From the NCBI RefSeq assembly GCF_003013395.1, contig NZ_PXZM01000044.1:1-63427 (forward strand): a DNA stretch of 63,427 bases. The letters are read 5' to 3'. Below, one piece after another: positions 16,240 to 25,239 of the stretch (its first letter is position 1; each line of letters begins with the position of its first letter). Origin of the DNA: Brevibacillus fortis (lineage in GTDB: Bacteria > Bacillota > Bacilli > Brevibacillales > Brevibacillaceae). The translations under genes and the position numbers were made by a program. The notes beneath the pieces are model-generated. The model ran no database searches. It saw only the letters and a program-made list of their open reading frames with translations, and was not told the DNA's origin.

Positions 16240-16255
16240 TTTCATTCCCTCCTTA

Positions 16256-16753
16256 TTAACCCAACAACTCGTCAACAGTCTTACCGCGCAATTTCGCGAC
16301 ATCTTCCGCTGTTTTCAGACGACCGAGGCCTTCCAGCGTAGCGTTGACCATGTTGATAGGATTGTTGGAACCAAGAGACTTACTCAAAATATCGCCTACA
16401 CCAGCCAGTTCGAGTACGGCACGAACAGGTCCACCAGCGATAACTCCTGTACCAGGGGCAGCAGGCTTGATGAGAACCTTACCTGCGCCAAATTGGCACA
16501 GTACTTGGTGTGGGACAGTTGTCCCTCTCATCGGTACACGAATCAATTTTTTCTTAGCATCGTCAATCGCTTTGCGAATGGCGTCTGGAACTTCTTGAGC
16601 TTTACCCATACCAGCACCTACGTGGCCGTTACGGTCTCCCACAACAACCAAGGCGCTGAAGCTCATGCGACGTCCACCTTTAACCGTCTTAGCTACACGG
16701 TTAACTGCGACTACTTTTTCTTCGAGCTCTAATTTGCTAGGGTCGATACGCAT
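16256..16753 (-). CDS. rpsE: Ribosomal protein S5
   Basis: Complete 165-residue S5 of the 30S body. It has a double-stranded RNA-binding N-terminal domain (LEEKVVAVNRVAKTVKGGRR, where spectinomycin contacts occur) and a C-terminal domain with APGTGVIAGGPVRAVLE. S5 is important for decoding accuracy. Confidence 0.98.
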   Translation of the reverse strand: MRIDPSKLELEEKVVAVNRVAKTVKGGRRMSFSALVVVGDRNGHVGAGMGKAQEVPDAIRKAIDDAKKKLIRVPMRGTTVPHQVLCQFGAGKVLIKPAAPGTGVIAGGPVRAVLELAGVGDILSKSLGSNNPINMVNATLEGLGRLKTAEDVAKLRGKTVDELLG

Positions 16754-16771
16754 TCCTTACCCTCCTTGTTG

Positions 16772-17134
16772 TTAGAATTGCAGACCAGCTTCACGAGCTG
16801 CTTCTGCCAGTGCTTTAATACGTCCATGATAGATGTAACCACCGCGGTCAAAAATCACTTCAGTCGCACCTTTTTCTTGTGCACGCTTAGCGATCAGTGT
16901 GCCAACAGCTGTAGCAGCTTCCACGTTAGTGCCATTTTTCAGGCCCAGCTCTTTATCCAAAGAAGATGCAGATACCAATGTTGCGCCTGTTGCATCGTCG
17001 ATCAATTGAGCGTAGATGTGCTTAGAAGAACGGAATACGTTCAGACGCGGGCGAATGGTTGAACCAATCACGCGTTTGCGGATTCGCAGATGACGTTTTT
17101 TCCGAGCTTTGTTTTTATCAGCTTTCGTAAACAT
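16772..17134 (-). CDS. rplR: Ribosomal protein L18
   Basis: Complete 120-residue L18, a 5S rRNA-binding protein of the central protuberance. The basic start MFTKADKNKARKKRHLRIRK and the end FDRGGYIYHGRIKALAEAAREAGLQF are typical. It lies between rplF and rpsE. Confidence 0.98.
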   Translation of the reverse strand: MFTKADKNKARKKRHLRIRKRVIGSTIRPRLNVFRSSKHIYAQLIDDATGATLVSASSLDKELGLKNGTNVEAATAVGTLIAKRAQEKGATEVIFDRGGYIYHGRIKALAEAAREAGLQF

Positions 17135-17166
17135 TAAGCGGCCTCCTTTCTCATGAAGCTAGAAGC

Positions 17167-17703
17167 TTATTTACCTTTTTTACCTTCTTTACGACGAACC
17201 ACTTCGTTGTTGTAACGAATACCTTTACCTTTGTATGGCTCAGGTTTGCGCAGGGAACGAATCTCAGCAGCAACTTGGCCTACACGCTCTTTGTTGATAC
17301 CTTTAACAATCAGAGTCGTTTGGTTAGGTACGTCGATTTCGATACCCTCTTCTGGAGTAACTTCCACTGGGTGGGAGAAACCAAGAGAGAGAGTAACGCC
17401 GTTGCCAGTTTTGGCAGCACGGTAACCTACACCGACCAATTCCAGGGTACGAGTGAAGCCTTCAGATACGCCATTTACCATGTTGGCAACCAGCGCACGA
17501 GTCGTACCATGCAGGGAACGGTGAAGTTTGTTATCGCTTGGACGCTCTACTACTACTTCGTTTTCAGCGATGTTGATTTTGATATCTTCATGGAAGCTAC
17601 GAACGAGTTGACCCTTAGGGCCTTTTACCGTCAGCTCAGTTCCGTTCAGAGTGAGGGTAACGCCTGCAGGTACCACGATCGGTTTTCTACCGACACGAGA
17701 CAT
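17167..17703 (-). CDS. rplF: Ribosomal protein L6
   Basis: A 178-residue L6 of the 50S stalk base. It begins MSRVGRKPIVVPAGVTLTLN and ends with the KPEPYKGKGIRYNNE motif and a basic tail. The start at 17703 is supported by GGAGG 8 bases upstream; a GTG-like start at 17712 is not. Confidence 0.98.
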   Translation of the reverse strand: MSRVGRKPIVVPAGVTLTLNGTELTVKGPKGQLVRSFHEDIKINIAENEVVVERPSDNKLHRSLHGTTRALVANMVNGVSEGFTRTLELVGVGYRAAKTGNGVTLSLGFSHPVEVTPEEGIEIDVPNQTTLIVKGINKERVGQVAAEIRSLRKPEPYKGKGIRYNNEVVRRKEGKKGK

Positions 17704-17738
17704 GTGGTGCACCTCCTGTGCTATTTACAATCTATTAA

Positions 17739-18137
17739 TTACCAAATGTATGCGAGAACCTCTCCACCAACGTGTGCTTGACGAGCTTGCTTGTCAGTCA
17801 TTACACCAGTGGATGTAGAGATGATCGCGCAACCGAGACCACCCAAAACCTTAGGTACTTCATTGTTCTTTGCATAAACACGAAGTCCTGGCTTGGAGAT
17901 ACGTTTCAGACCTGTGATGACGCGCTCGTTGCTCGCACCATATTTCAGGAATACGCGGATGATTCCTTGTTTGTTGTCTTCAACAAACTCCGCATCGCGG
18001 ATGAAGCCTTCTTCTTTCAGAATGCGCGCGATTTCCTTCTTGATGGTGGACGCCGGGATTTCCACTTTCTCGTGGCGAACCATGTTGGCGTTACGAATTC
18101 GTGTCAACATATCTGCGATTGGATCAGTCATAACCAT
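17739..18137 (-). CDS. rpsH: Ribosomal protein S8
   Basis: Complete 132-residue S8 of the 30S body and a primary 16S rRNA binder. It begins MVMTDPIADMLTRIRNANMV and ends AHVGGEVLAYIW. The first ATG (18137) has GGAGG 9 bases upstream and matches the B. subtilis start. In enterobacteria S8 represses the spc operon; no such site was identified here. Confidence 0.98.
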   Translation of the reverse strand: MVMTDPIADMLTRIRNANMVRHEKVEIPASTIKKEIARILKEEGFIRDAEFVEDNKQGIIRVFLKYGASNERVITGLKRISKPGLRVYAKNNEVPKVLGGLGCAIISTSTGVMTDKQARQAHVGGEVLAYIW

Positions 18138-18164
18138 GAGAGAAAACCTCCTTCCCGTTTCAAA

Positions 18165-18350
18165 TTACCAGCTTGCTTTTTTCACGCCTGGAATTTGACC
18201 TTTATAAGCAAGTTCACGGAAGCAAATACGGCAGAGTTTGAATTTGCGCAATACGGAGTGAGGACGTCCGCAACGCTCGCAACGAGTGTACGCGCGTACT
18301 GCAAACTTCGGCTGCCGCTGTTGCTTGATGATCATTGATTTCTTTGCCAC
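18165..18350 (-). CDS. rpsN: Ribosomal protein S14, zinc type
   Basis: A 61-residue C+ form of S14. It carries two Cys-x2-Cys pairs, CERC and CRIC, that bind zinc, and begins MAKKSMIIKQQRQPKFAVRA. Bacilli often also encode a zinc-free S14 elsewhere, induced under zinc starvation. It lies between rplE and rpsH. Confidence 0.98.
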   Translation of the reverse strand: MAKKSMIIKQQRQPKFAVRAYTRCERCGRPHSVLRKFKLCRICFRELAYKGQIPGVKKASW

Positions 18351-18374
18351 ATTCTTCCCTCCTTACGAGTGGGT

Positions 18375-18917
18375 TTATTTACGGAATGGCATACCCATTT
18401 GAGTCAGCAACTCACGAGCTTCCTCATCCGTTTTCGCGGAAGTAACAATAACGATGTCCATACCGCGAACTTTATCAATTTTATCGTACTCGATCTCAGG
18501 GAAGATCAATTGTTCCTTCAGACCAAGTGTGTAGTTACCGCGACCGTCAAAAGCCTTGGAAGAAATTCCACGGAAGTCACGAACACGCGGGAGAGATACG
18601 TTCATCAATTTGTCGAGGAAGTGGTACATACGCTCGCCACGCAGGGTAACCTTCGCGCCGATTGGCATACCTTCACGCAATTTGAAACCCGCGATGGATT
18701 TCTTAGCCTTTGTTACTACAGGCTTTTGACCAGCGATGATTTGCAGGTCTTCAATTGCAGTATCCAAGGACTTAGCGTTAGCTACCGCTTCGCCAACACC
18801 CATATTGATGATGATCTTTTCTACTTTCGGCACTTGCATGATGGAAGTGTAGTTGAACTTGCTCATCAAACCAGGCACGATTTCGCTCGTATACTTTTCT
18901 TTCAATCTTGTTGCCAT
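18375..18917 (-). CDS. rplE: Ribosomal protein L5
   Basis: Complete 180-residue L5, a 5S rRNA and P-site tRNA contact protein. It begins MATRLKEKYTSEIVPGLMSK and ends EARELLTQMGMPFRK. The conserved KIIINMGVGEA and IFPEIEYDKI segments are present. Confidence 0.98.
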   Translation of the reverse strand: MATRLKEKYTSEIVPGLMSKFNYTSIMQVPKVEKIIINMGVGEAVANAKSLDTAIEDLQIIAGQKPVVTKAKKSIAGFKLREGMPIGAKVTLRGERMYHFLDKLMNVSLPRVRDFRGISSKAFDGRGNYTLGLKEQLIFPEIEYDKIDKVRGMDIVIVTSAKTDEEARELLTQMGMPFRK

Positions 18918-18943
18918 TTAGGATATCCTCCTTTCCAACCTGA

Positions 18944-19258
18944 CTACTTGTCGAGTACTTCGCCAGACTTTTTCGCGTACCGAACTTTCTTGCCGCTATC
19001 CAATACTTTGTAACCGATGCGAGTAGCTTTTCCGGACTTCGGATCGATCAAAGATACGTTGGATACGTGAATAGCTGCTTCTTGAGTCACAATGCCACCT
19101 TGCGGGTTAGCTTGGGACGGACGGCTGTGTTTCTTCACGAGGTTGATACCTTCAACCAGAACGCGTTCTTTCTTCGGATAAGCAGCGAGAACGCGACCTT
19201 TTTTGCCTTTATCTTTGCCCGCATTTACGATAACAGTGTCGCCTTTTTTAACGTGCAT
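18944..19258 (-). CDS. rplX: Ribosomal protein L24
   Basis: A 104-residue L24, an assembly initiator of the 50S subunit. The KOW motif lies at the start (MHVKKGDTVIVNAGKDKGKKG). The ATG at 19258 is preferred; the GTG at 19270 overlaps the ribosome binding site GGAGGTG. Confidence 0.98.
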   Translation of the reverse strand: MHVKKGDTVIVNAGKDKGKKGRVLAAYPKKERVLVEGINLVKKHSRPSQANPQGGIVTQEAAIHVSNVSLIDPKSGKATRIGYKVLDSGKKVRYAKKSGEVLDK

Positions 19259-19307
19259 CGCTTGGTGCACCTCCTATCGAACAAACTGCCTGAGTTTTGC
19301 CGTTCAA

Positions 19308-19676
19308 TTAGATAACCTCTGGAGCCAGAGAGATGATCTTCATGAAATCCTTATCGCGGAGCTCACGAGCCACAGGTCCAAAGATACGAGTACCACGAGG
19401 GGATTGATCGTCTTTGATAACTACAGCTGCATTCTCATCGAACTTGATGTAAGAACCATCGTTACGACGAACGCCACTTGCTGTGCGTACTACAACCGCT
19501 TTAACTACTTGACCTTTCTTGACAACGCCGCCGGGTGTAGCGGATTTTACGGAGCACACGATAACATCCCCGATGTTCGCCGTTTTGCGACCGGAACCAC
19601 CCAGAACCTTGATGCACATGAGTTCCTTAGCACCGGAGTTGTCAGCAACAGCCAATCTCGTTTGAGTTTGGATCAT
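19308..19676 (-). CDS. rplN: Ribosomal protein L14
   Basis: Complete 122-residue L14 at the subunit interface. It begins MIQTQTRLAVADNSGAKELM and ends DFMKIISLAPEVI. In other bacteria it interacts with L19 and the silencing factor RsfS. Confidence 0.98.
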   Translation of the reverse strand: MIQTQTRLAVADNSGAKELMCIKVLGGSGRKTANIGDVIVCSVKSATPGGVVKKGQVVKAVVVRTASGVRRNDGSYIKFDENAAVVIKDDQSPRGTRIFGPVARELRDKDFMKIISLAPEVI

Positions 19677-19718
19677 TTACTGTTCCTCCTTTCGGATTTA
19701 TCTATCCGAAAATCTGAC

Positions 19719-19985
19719 TTATACGATTACTGCCTCTTCAACGATACGTACCATACGGAAACGCTTGTCTTTAGACAATGGACGAGTTTCCATGATTTCT
19801 ACGATGTCGCCAACTTTTGCTGCGTTGTTCTCATCGTGAGCCTTGAACTTTTTGGAGAATTTCATGCGTTTACCGTACAATGGGTGTGTCTTGTAAGTTT
19901 CAACAAGAACAACAATGGTTTTATCCATCTTGTCGGAAACGACGCGACCTACAACGGTTCGACGCATATTGCGATCTGCGGTCAT
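19719..19985 (-). CDS. rpsQ: Ribosomal protein S17
   Basis: Complete 88-residue S17, an OB-fold primary 16S binder. It has RRTVVGRVVSDKMDKTIVVL near the start and the ETRPLSKDKRFRMVRIVEE signature near the end. Confidence 0.98.
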   Translation of the reverse strand: MTADRNMRRTVVGRVVSDKMDKTIVVLVETYKTHPLYGKRMKFSKKFKAHDENNAAKVGDIVEIMETRPLSKDKRFRMVRIVEEAVIV

Positions 19986-20007
19986 CGTTCAAACCTCCTT
20001 CCTATAA

Positions 20008-20205
20008 TTAGCCGATTCCCAATTCTCTCTGGCGCAGGACGGTTTTCGCACGAGCAATATCCTTACGCACTTGTTTGATACGAGATGTGGTTTCGAGTTG
20101 ACCCGTAGCCAACTGGAAACGAAGGTTGAACAACTCTTCTTTCAAAGAAGTAACGTTTTGTTCTAGCTCGGCAGTGGTCAAATTACGGTACTCATTAGCC
20201 TTCAT
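20008..20205 (-). CDS. rpmC: Ribosomal protein L29
   Basis: A 65-residue helical L29 next to the polypeptide exit tunnel. It starts MKANEYRNLTTAELEQNVTS and ends VLRQRELGIG. The ATG at 20205 lies inside the last codons of rplP (11-base overlap) with only a weak GGTGG-type ribosome binding site, so translational coupling to rplP is likely. Confidence 0.97.
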   Translation of the reverse strand: MKANEYRNLTTAELEQNVTSLKEELFNLRFQLATGQLETTSRIKQVRKDIARAKTVLRQRELGIG

Positions 20206-20629
20206 GTGCGTCACCACCCACTTCTTCACGCTTCACGAACTTGCACTTGATAGGCAGTTTGTGCATAGCCAGACGCATAGCTTCGCGAGCGACTTCTTCA
20301 GGAACACCAGCAAGTTCAAACATGATCTTGCCTGGCTTCACTACCGCTACCCATTTCTCAGGAGAACCTTTACCGGAACCCATCCGTACTTCGAGCGGTT
20401 TTTGTGTAACTGGTTTGTCAGGGAAAATTTTAATCCAGACTTTACCACCACGTTTAATGTAACGGGTCATTGCAATACGGGCAGCCTCGATTTGACGGTT
20501 GGTTACCCAAGATGGTTCCATTGCTTGCAATCCGTATTCACCGAACGCAACAGTGGTACCGCCTTTTGCGTTACCTGCCATTTTCCCGCGGTGTTGTTTA
20601 CGGTGTTTCACGCGTTTTGGCGTCAACAT
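20195..20629 (-). CDS. rplP: Ribosomal protein L16
   Basis: Complete 144-residue L16 near the peptidyl-transferase centre. It begins MLTPKRVKHRKQHRGKMAGN and has the WIKIFPDKPVTQKPLEVRMG signature. Its end overlaps rpmC by 11 bases. Confidence 0.98.
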   Translation of the reverse strand: MLTPKRVKHRKQHRGKMAGNAKGGTTVAFGEYGLQAMEPSWVTNRQIEAARIAMTRYIKRGGKVWIKIFPDKPVTQKPLEVRMGSGKGSPEKWVAVVKPGKIMFELAGVPEEVAREAMRLAMHKLPIKCKFVKREEVGGDAHEG

Positions 20630-20631
20630 GA

Positions 20632-21294
20632 TTACTTGCCTCCTTCCTCAGTAGCGACGTTCTTTCTCGCTGGAAGGACTTCTCCACGATAGATCCACAC
20701 TTTAACACCGATGCGACCATAAGTGGTATGTGCTTCAGCAGTACCGTAGTCGATGTCAGCGCGCAATGTGTGAAGCGGAACAGTACCTTCGCTGTAACCT
20801 TCAGAACGTGCGATGTCCGCGCCGCCAAGACGACCGCTTACCAAGGTTTTGATACCTTTAGCACCTGAGCGCAGCGAACGAGTGATCGATTGCTTTTGCG
20901 CACGGCGGAAAGAAATGCGGTTTTCCAATTGGCGTGCAATATTTTCAGCTACCAGAGTAGCATCCAGATCCGGACGTTTTACTTCGTTGATGTTGATATG
21001 AACGCGTTTGCCAGTCAGTTCGGTCAAAGTTTTGCGCAGAGTTTCAACCTCTGAACCACCTTTACCAATTACCATACCAGGCTTAGCGGTGTGAATCGTA
21101 ACGTTCACGCGATTAGCTGCGCGTTCGATTTCGATCGTGGATACAGCAGCATCTTTCAGACGCCCTTTTACATACTTACGGATTTTCAAGTCTTCGTGCA
21201 ACAGAGTTGCGAAGTCCTTGTCAGCGTACCATTTGGACTCCCAGTCACGAATGACACCGATCCGAAGACCTACCGGGCTTACCTTTTGACCCAC
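20632..21294 (-). CDS. rpsC: Ribosomal protein S3
   Basis: Complete 220-residue S3 at the mRNA entry site. It has the N-terminal MGQKVSPVGLRIGVIRDWES, a KH domain with KPGMVIGKGGSEVE, and the C-terminal GRLGGADIARSEGYSEGTVP. It follows rplV by 13 bases. Confidence 0.98.
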   Translation of the reverse strand: MGQKVSPVGLRIGVIRDWESKWYADKDFATLLHEDLKIRKYVKGRLKDAAVSTIEIERAANRVNVTIHTAKPGMVIGKGGSEVETLRKTLTELTGKRVHININEVKRPDLDATLVAENIARQLENRISFRRAQKQSITRSLRSGAKGIKTLVSGRLGGADIARSEGYSEGTVPLHTLRADIDYGTAEAHTTYGRIGVKVWIYRGEVLPARKNVATEEGGK

Positions 21295-21307
21295 ACGTAA
21301 TCCCTCC

Positions 21308-21640
21308 TTATTTCTCGTTTAGTACCACTGTGATGTGGCTCGTGCGTTTATGGATGCGGCTAGCGCGACCCATAGCGCGCGGACGGAAACGCTTCAACGT
21401 AGGACCTTGGTCTACGAAGATTTTGCCAACTACCAGGCTATTTGGATCCAGCTCATAGTTGTGCTCAGCGTTTGCAATAGCCGACTTCAGGAGCTTTTCA
21501 ACAACTGGAGAAGATGCCTTTGGCGTGTGTTTCAAGATCGCCAAAGCTTCACCTACTTGCTTGCCTCTGATCAAGTCAGCCACGAGGCGGACTTTACGAG
21601 ACGCGATACGAATATTGCGTGCAACTGCTTTTGCTTCCAT
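21308..21640 (-). CDS. rplV: Ribosomal protein L22
   Basis: Complete 110-residue L22. Its beta-hairpin lines the exit tunnel and is visible near the end (GPTLKRFRPRAMGRASRIHK). It begins MEAKAVARNIRIASRKVRLV. Macrolide resistance mutations in other species fall in this loop; nothing abnormal is seen. Confidence 0.98.
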   Translation of the reverse strand: MEAKAVARNIRIASRKVRLVADLIRGKQVGEALAILKHTPKASSPVVEKLLKSAIANAEHNYELDPNSLVVGKIFVDQGPTLKRFRPRAMGRASRIHKRTSHITVVLNEK

Positions 21641-21669
21641 CTTTGTACCTCCTCTCTGTCAAGAGAAAA

Positions 21670-21951
21670 TTAGCGCTTCTTGGACTTCTTGTCGTTGTCG
21701 ACGTGACCCTTGAAGGTACGAGTTGGTGCGAATTCACCCAATTTATGACCAACCATGTCTTCCGATACGTATACAGGTACATGTTTGCGGCCATCGTAAA
21801 CTGCAAACGTGTGTCCTACGAAATCAGGGAAGATGGTGGAACGGCGAGACCATGTTTTGATCACGCGTTTCTCGTTCTTTTCATTTTGCTCGTCAACTTT
21901 TTTCATCAAGTGGTCATCCACGAAAGGACCCTTTTTTAAGCTACGTCCCAT
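21670..21951 (-). CDS. rpsS: Ribosomal protein S19
   Basis: A 93-residue S19 of the 30S head. It begins MGRSLKKGPFVDDHLMKKVD and ends with the Lys-rich tail DNDKKSKKR. The start at 21951 is set by GGGAGG 7 bases upstream; the longer frame from a TTG at 21972 would swallow that site. Confidence 0.98.
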   Translation of the reverse strand: MGRSLKKGPFVDDHLMKKVDEQNEKNEKRVIKTWSRRSTIFPDFVGHTFAVYDGRKHVPVYVSEDMVGHKLGEFAPTRTFKGHVDNDKKSKKR

Positions 21952-22000
21952 TAGTGAACCTCCCTTCGCCAAAGGCGTTCGGTTATAGTATCAGCCTACC

Positions 22001-22831
22001 TTACTTTTTACGGCGGCGGATGATGTACTGGTCGGACTTGTTCTTCTTCTTACGAGTCTTGAGACCCAGGGTTGGTTTACCCCAAGGAGTAACAGGAGCC
22101 TTACGACCGATTGGAGCGCGACCTTCACCACCACCGTGTGGGTGATCGTTAGGGTTCATTACGCTACCGCGAACTGTCGGGCGAATACCCAACCAGCGGG
22201 AACGTCCTGCTTTACCGATGTTCAACAATTCGTGATCTTGGTTACCTACTTGACCGATAGTAGCACGGCAAACGTTATGAATGCGGCGTGTTTCACCGGA
22301 AGACAGGCGTACGATTACGAATTCACCATCACGACCAAGCAATTGAGCAGAAGTACCAGCAGCGCGAACCAATTGGCCGCCTTTACCAGGTTTCAGCTCG
22401 ATGTTGTGGATGGTTGTACCTACCGGGATTTTCTCCATTGGCAGTGCGTTACCGATTTTGATGTCGGCATCTGCTCCGGATACAATCTGGTCGCCCACTT
22501 TCAGGTTTTGTGGAGCGATAATGTAACGCTTTTCACCGTCTGCATAGTTGATCAGCGCGATGTTAGCGGAACGGTTTGGATCGTATTCAATGGTTGCTAC
22601 GCGACCAATGATACCATCTTTGTTACGTTTGAAGTCGATAATACGGTATTTACGTTTGTGACCGCCACCTTGATGACGAACGGTAATTCTACCTTGGTTG
22701 TTGCGACCAGCTTTTTTGCTGAGAGGCGCCAACAAGGATTTTTCGGGAGTCGACGTGGTGATCTCCTCGAAAGTAGAAACCGTCATTTGGCGACGACCAG
22801 GAGAAGTCGGTTTAAACTTTTTGATACCCAT
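22001..22831 (-). CDS. rplB: Ribosomal protein L2
   Basis: Complete 276-residue L2, needed for subunit joining and peptidyl transfer. The OB and SH3-like domains are present, and the conserved loop MNPNDHPHGGGEGRAPIG contains the essential His. The C-terminus is Lys-rich (KTRKKKNKSDQYIIRRRKK). Confidence 0.98.
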   Translation of the reverse strand: MGIKKFKPTSPGRRQMTVSTFEEITTSTPEKSLLAPLSKKAGRNNQGRITVRHQGGGHKRKYRIIDFKRNKDGIIGRVATIEYDPNRSANIALINYADGEKRYIIAPQNLKVGDQIVSGADADIKIGNALPMEKIPVGTTIHNIELKPGKGGQLVRAAGTSAQLLGRDGEFVIVRLSSGETRRIHNVCRATIGQVGNQDHELLNIGKAGRSRWLGIRPTVRGSVMNPNDHPHGGGEGRAPIGRKAPVTPWGKPTLGLKTRKKKNKSDQYIIRRRKK

Positions 22832-22863
22832 GTTAATACCCTCCTTTTCGGTAGTCGTCGAGG

Positions 22864-23154
22864 TTATACTCCCTCGTAGAAGGCCAATTCTTTGCTGTCA
22901 TCAGTCAGCTTAACGATTGCTTTCTTCCACTCGGATGTGTAACCGGAGTATTTTCCGTAGCGTTTTGGTTTAGCAGGTACACGAACTGTGTTAACTGCTT
23001 CTACTTTTACGCCAAATACTTTTTCAACTGCTTGTTTGATTTCTGTCTTGTTGGCTTTGAGAGGTACTTCGAATACGTACTTTTTCTCAGCCATCATATC
23101 AGTGGTGCGCTCGGTAATGACAGGGCGTTTAAGGACATCATGAAGGCTCTTCAT
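22864..23154 (-). CDS. rplW: Ribosomal protein L23
   Basis: Complete 96-residue L23 at the tunnel exit, docking site for SRP and trigger factor. It begins MKSLHDVLKRPVITERTTDM. The ATG overlaps the rplD stop as TAATG; its ribosome binding site GAGGAGG lies inside rplD. Confidence 0.98.
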   Translation of the reverse strand: MKSLHDVLKRPVITERTTDMMAEKKYVFEVPLKANKTEIKQAVEKVFGVKVEAVNTVRVPAKPKRYGKYSGYTSEWKKAIVKLTDDSKELAFYEGV

Positions 23155-23777
23155 TAGGCGAGCACCTCCTCTACTTTCGCAATCGCTTCTTTCGTCACGA
23201 TTACTTTGTCATGCGCTACCAGATCAAGAACGTTAATGCCAGCAGCATCTACGATTTTTGCACCTGGAATATTGCGGGAAGCAAGAGCTACGTTTTGGTC
23301 GTACTCGGAAGTAACGATCAGAACTTTGCGATCAGCTTTCAAGTTGTTCAGAACAACTGTCATTTCTTTAGTTTTAGGAGCTGCAATGTTCAGAGCTTCC
23401 AAAACCAAAATTTCATTGCTTTGTACTTTTGCGGAGAGTGCGGATTTCAGTGCCAAACGGCGAACTTTACGGTTCAGTTTGTAACCGTATTTGCGCGGAG
23501 TTGGACCGAATACAACACCGCCACCTTTCCATTGCGGAGAGCGAATGGAACCTTGGCGTGCACGTCCTGTACCTTTTTGGCGCCATGGCTTGCGGCCACC
23601 ACCACGTACTTCAGAACGGTTCTTTACATCATGTGTACCTTGGCGTTGGGATGCTTGTTGCATCACGATCGCATCGTACAGAACTGCGCTGTTAGGCTCA
23701 ATCCCAAATACGCTGTCTGCCAGATCGATTTCGCCAACTTGAGAACCGCTTTGGTTATAAAGAGCTACTTTCGGCAT
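23154..23777 (-). CDS. rplD: Ribosomal protein L4
   Basis: A 207-residue L4. It begins MPKVALYNQSGSQVGEIDLA, and the extended loop with WRQKGTGRARQGSIRSPQW reaches the exit tunnel. The start at 23777 has GGAGG upstream. L4 represses the S10 operon in E. coli; in Bacillus this is not established. Confidence 0.98.
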   Translation of the reverse strand: MPKVALYNQSGSQVGEIDLADSVFGIEPNSAVLYDAIVMQQASQRQGTHDVKNRSEVRGGGRKPWRQKGTGRARQGSIRSPQWKGGGVVFGPTPRKYGYKLNRKVRRLALKSALSAKVQSNEILVLEALNIAAPKTKEMTVVLNNLKADRKVLIVTSEYDQNVALASRNIPGAKIVDAAGINVLDLVAHDKVIVTKEAIAKVEEVLA

Positions 23778-23797
23778 GTCAGTTCCTCCTTTCCTTA

Positions 23798-24427
23798 CTA
23801 GTTCTTCTTGACTGCCGTGGAAACCAGTACGCATCCGTTTTTCGGACCAGGCACGGAGCCTTTCACGAGAATCAAGTTGCGTTCTGCGATAACTTTAACC
23901 ACTTCCAGGTTTTGAATGGTAACGTTGTCTCCACCCATTTGACCTGGCAGGGTTTGGCCTTTAAATACACGACCTGGATCGACAGCACCCAAAGAACCTG
24001 GGCGGCGATGGTAGCGTGAACCGTGAGCCATAGGACCGCGGGATTGATTGTGACGTTTGATAGCACCTTGGAAACCTTTACCCTTGGTTACGCCGGCAAC
24101 GTCAACGAATTCTCCCTCAGCAAAAATGTCAGCCTTCAACTCTTGACCAACCTCATAATCAGCGAGGTTTACTCCGCGAATTTCGCGAACGAAGCGCTTA
24201 GGAGCAGTGTTAGCTTTTGCTGCATGGCCTTTTTCCGGCTTGTTAGCGCGCTGTTCTTTTTTGTCTTCGAAGCCGATTTGAATCGCTTCATAACCGTCGT
24301 TCGCAACGTCTTTCTTCTGAAGAACTACGTTAGAACCTGCTTCGATAACCGTTACAGCAATCGCTGCTCCGTTTGGACCAAAAACTTGACTCATTCCAAG
24401 TTTTTTCCCTAAGATTCCTTTGGTCAT
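23798..24427 (-). CDS. rplC: Ribosomal protein L3
   Basis: A 209-residue L3 that begins MTKGILGKKLGMSQVF and carries KGKGFQGAIKRHNQSRGPMA near the peptidyl-transferase centre. The start at 24427 has AGGAGGTG upstream. The gap to rpsJ is unusually long (147 bases) and holds only a short CCCC/GGGG repeat; no clear promoter was seen there. Confidence 0.98.
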   Translation of the reverse strand: MTKGILGKKLGMSQVFGPNGAAIAVTVIEAGSNVVLQKKDVANDGYEAIQIGFEDKKEQRANKPEKGHAAKANTAPKRFVREIRGVNLADYEVGQELKADIFAEGEFVDVAGVTKGKGFQGAIKRHNQSRGPMAHGSRYHRRPGSLGAVDPGRVFKGQTLPGQMGGDNVTIQNLEVVKVIAERNLILVKGSVPGPKNGCVLVSTAVKKN

Positions 24428-24574
24428 TTGTGCCACCTCCTGTGCTTATTTCAGTAAAACGTTTTATGTTGTATCAAGTCCCCATCGATGCGCAGGGGTG
24501 CCATTTAAGGGTTTGTTGCTTGGTATAACACGCTTATCAAGACAACGTCTGCGCGTGTATCGCTTTTTGGGACC

Positions 24575-24883
24575 TTACAGTTTAATCTCGATGTCCACAC
24601 CAGATGGCAGATCCAGACGCATCAGAGCATCTACTGTTTGTGGTGTAGGATTCAAGATATCGATCAAACGTTTATGTGTACGCATCTCGAATTGCTCACG
24701 AGAATCTTTGTACTTATGAACCGCACGCAGGATCGTGTAAATTGCTTTCTCCGTAGGAAGTGGAATTGGACCGGATACGTTAGCACCGGAACGCTTCGCA
24801 GTGTCCACGATTTTCTCTGCGGACTGATCCAGGATTTTATGATCATACGCCTTCAAACGAATACGAATCTTTTGCTTTGCCAT
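24575..24883 (-). CDS. rpsJ: Ribosomal protein S10 (NusE)
   Basis: A 102-residue S10, first gene of the S10-spc-alpha superoperon. It begins MAKQKIRIRLKAYDHKILDQ and has HKRLIDILNPTPQTVDALMR. S10 is also the NusE antitermination factor that links RNA polymerase to NusG. The start at 24883 has AAGGAGGG upstream. Confidence 0.98.
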   Translation of the reverse strand: MAKQKIRIRLKAYDHKILDQSAEKIVDTAKRSGANVSGPIPLPTEKAIYTILRAVHKYKDSREQFEMRTHKRLIDILNPTPQTVDALMRLDLPSGVDIEIKL

Positions 24884-25012
24884 TGAAGTCCCTCCTTTTT
24901 CGCCCATTTTTTAAACAGACATTTCTCCGTGGAAATATCCTGCACCCCAGTCATGGCAAAGGGCCCGGGTGTGTCAGCAACCTCCCACATCATCGCAAGT
25001 CCATGACCAACA
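24884..25012 (-). promoter_or_regulatory. Leader of the S10 superoperon
   Basis: About 130 bases separate the predicted transcription start from rpsJ. On the minus strand the leader contains CACCC and GGGTG pairing around about 23 bases and an internal GGGAGG with an ATG that opens no significant frame. It may be a conserved regulatory leader, but no ligand is known to me. Confidence 0.4.
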
Positions 25013-25018
25013 TTCAAT

Positions 25019-25047
25019 ATTGTACTAAAAAGATCTGGGCAACGCAA
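25019..25047 (-). promoter_or_regulatory. Sigma-A promoter of the S10 superoperon
   Basis: On the minus strand -35 TTGCGT (25047-25042) and -10 TACAAT (25024-25019) are 17 bases apart. It lies in the 356-base gap between rpsJ and the divergent haemoglobin gene. That gene has its own TATAAT at 25178-25183, with a weak -35. Confidence 0.75.
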
Positions 25048-25239
25048 GTTTTTTCTTGGGTTTCCGAATATTTTTTTGTACACGGTGTGCCTACTGAATG
25101 ACTCACCTTGATCATCTTACAGATTTCCGGGAAAAAAGGCAAGCGGGATTACCTGCCAACTCGCCGAGTAATCTATCTATAATAGAAGGAAGACGTTATA
25201 CTTATGGTTGTAATCGTTTAGAAATGGAGGTTTTCCTCA

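Noticed and set aside
24428..24574. Promoter in the long rpsJ-rplC spacer
   Set aside because: TTGTCT and TTATAC are only 11 bases apart; no acceptable pair was found.
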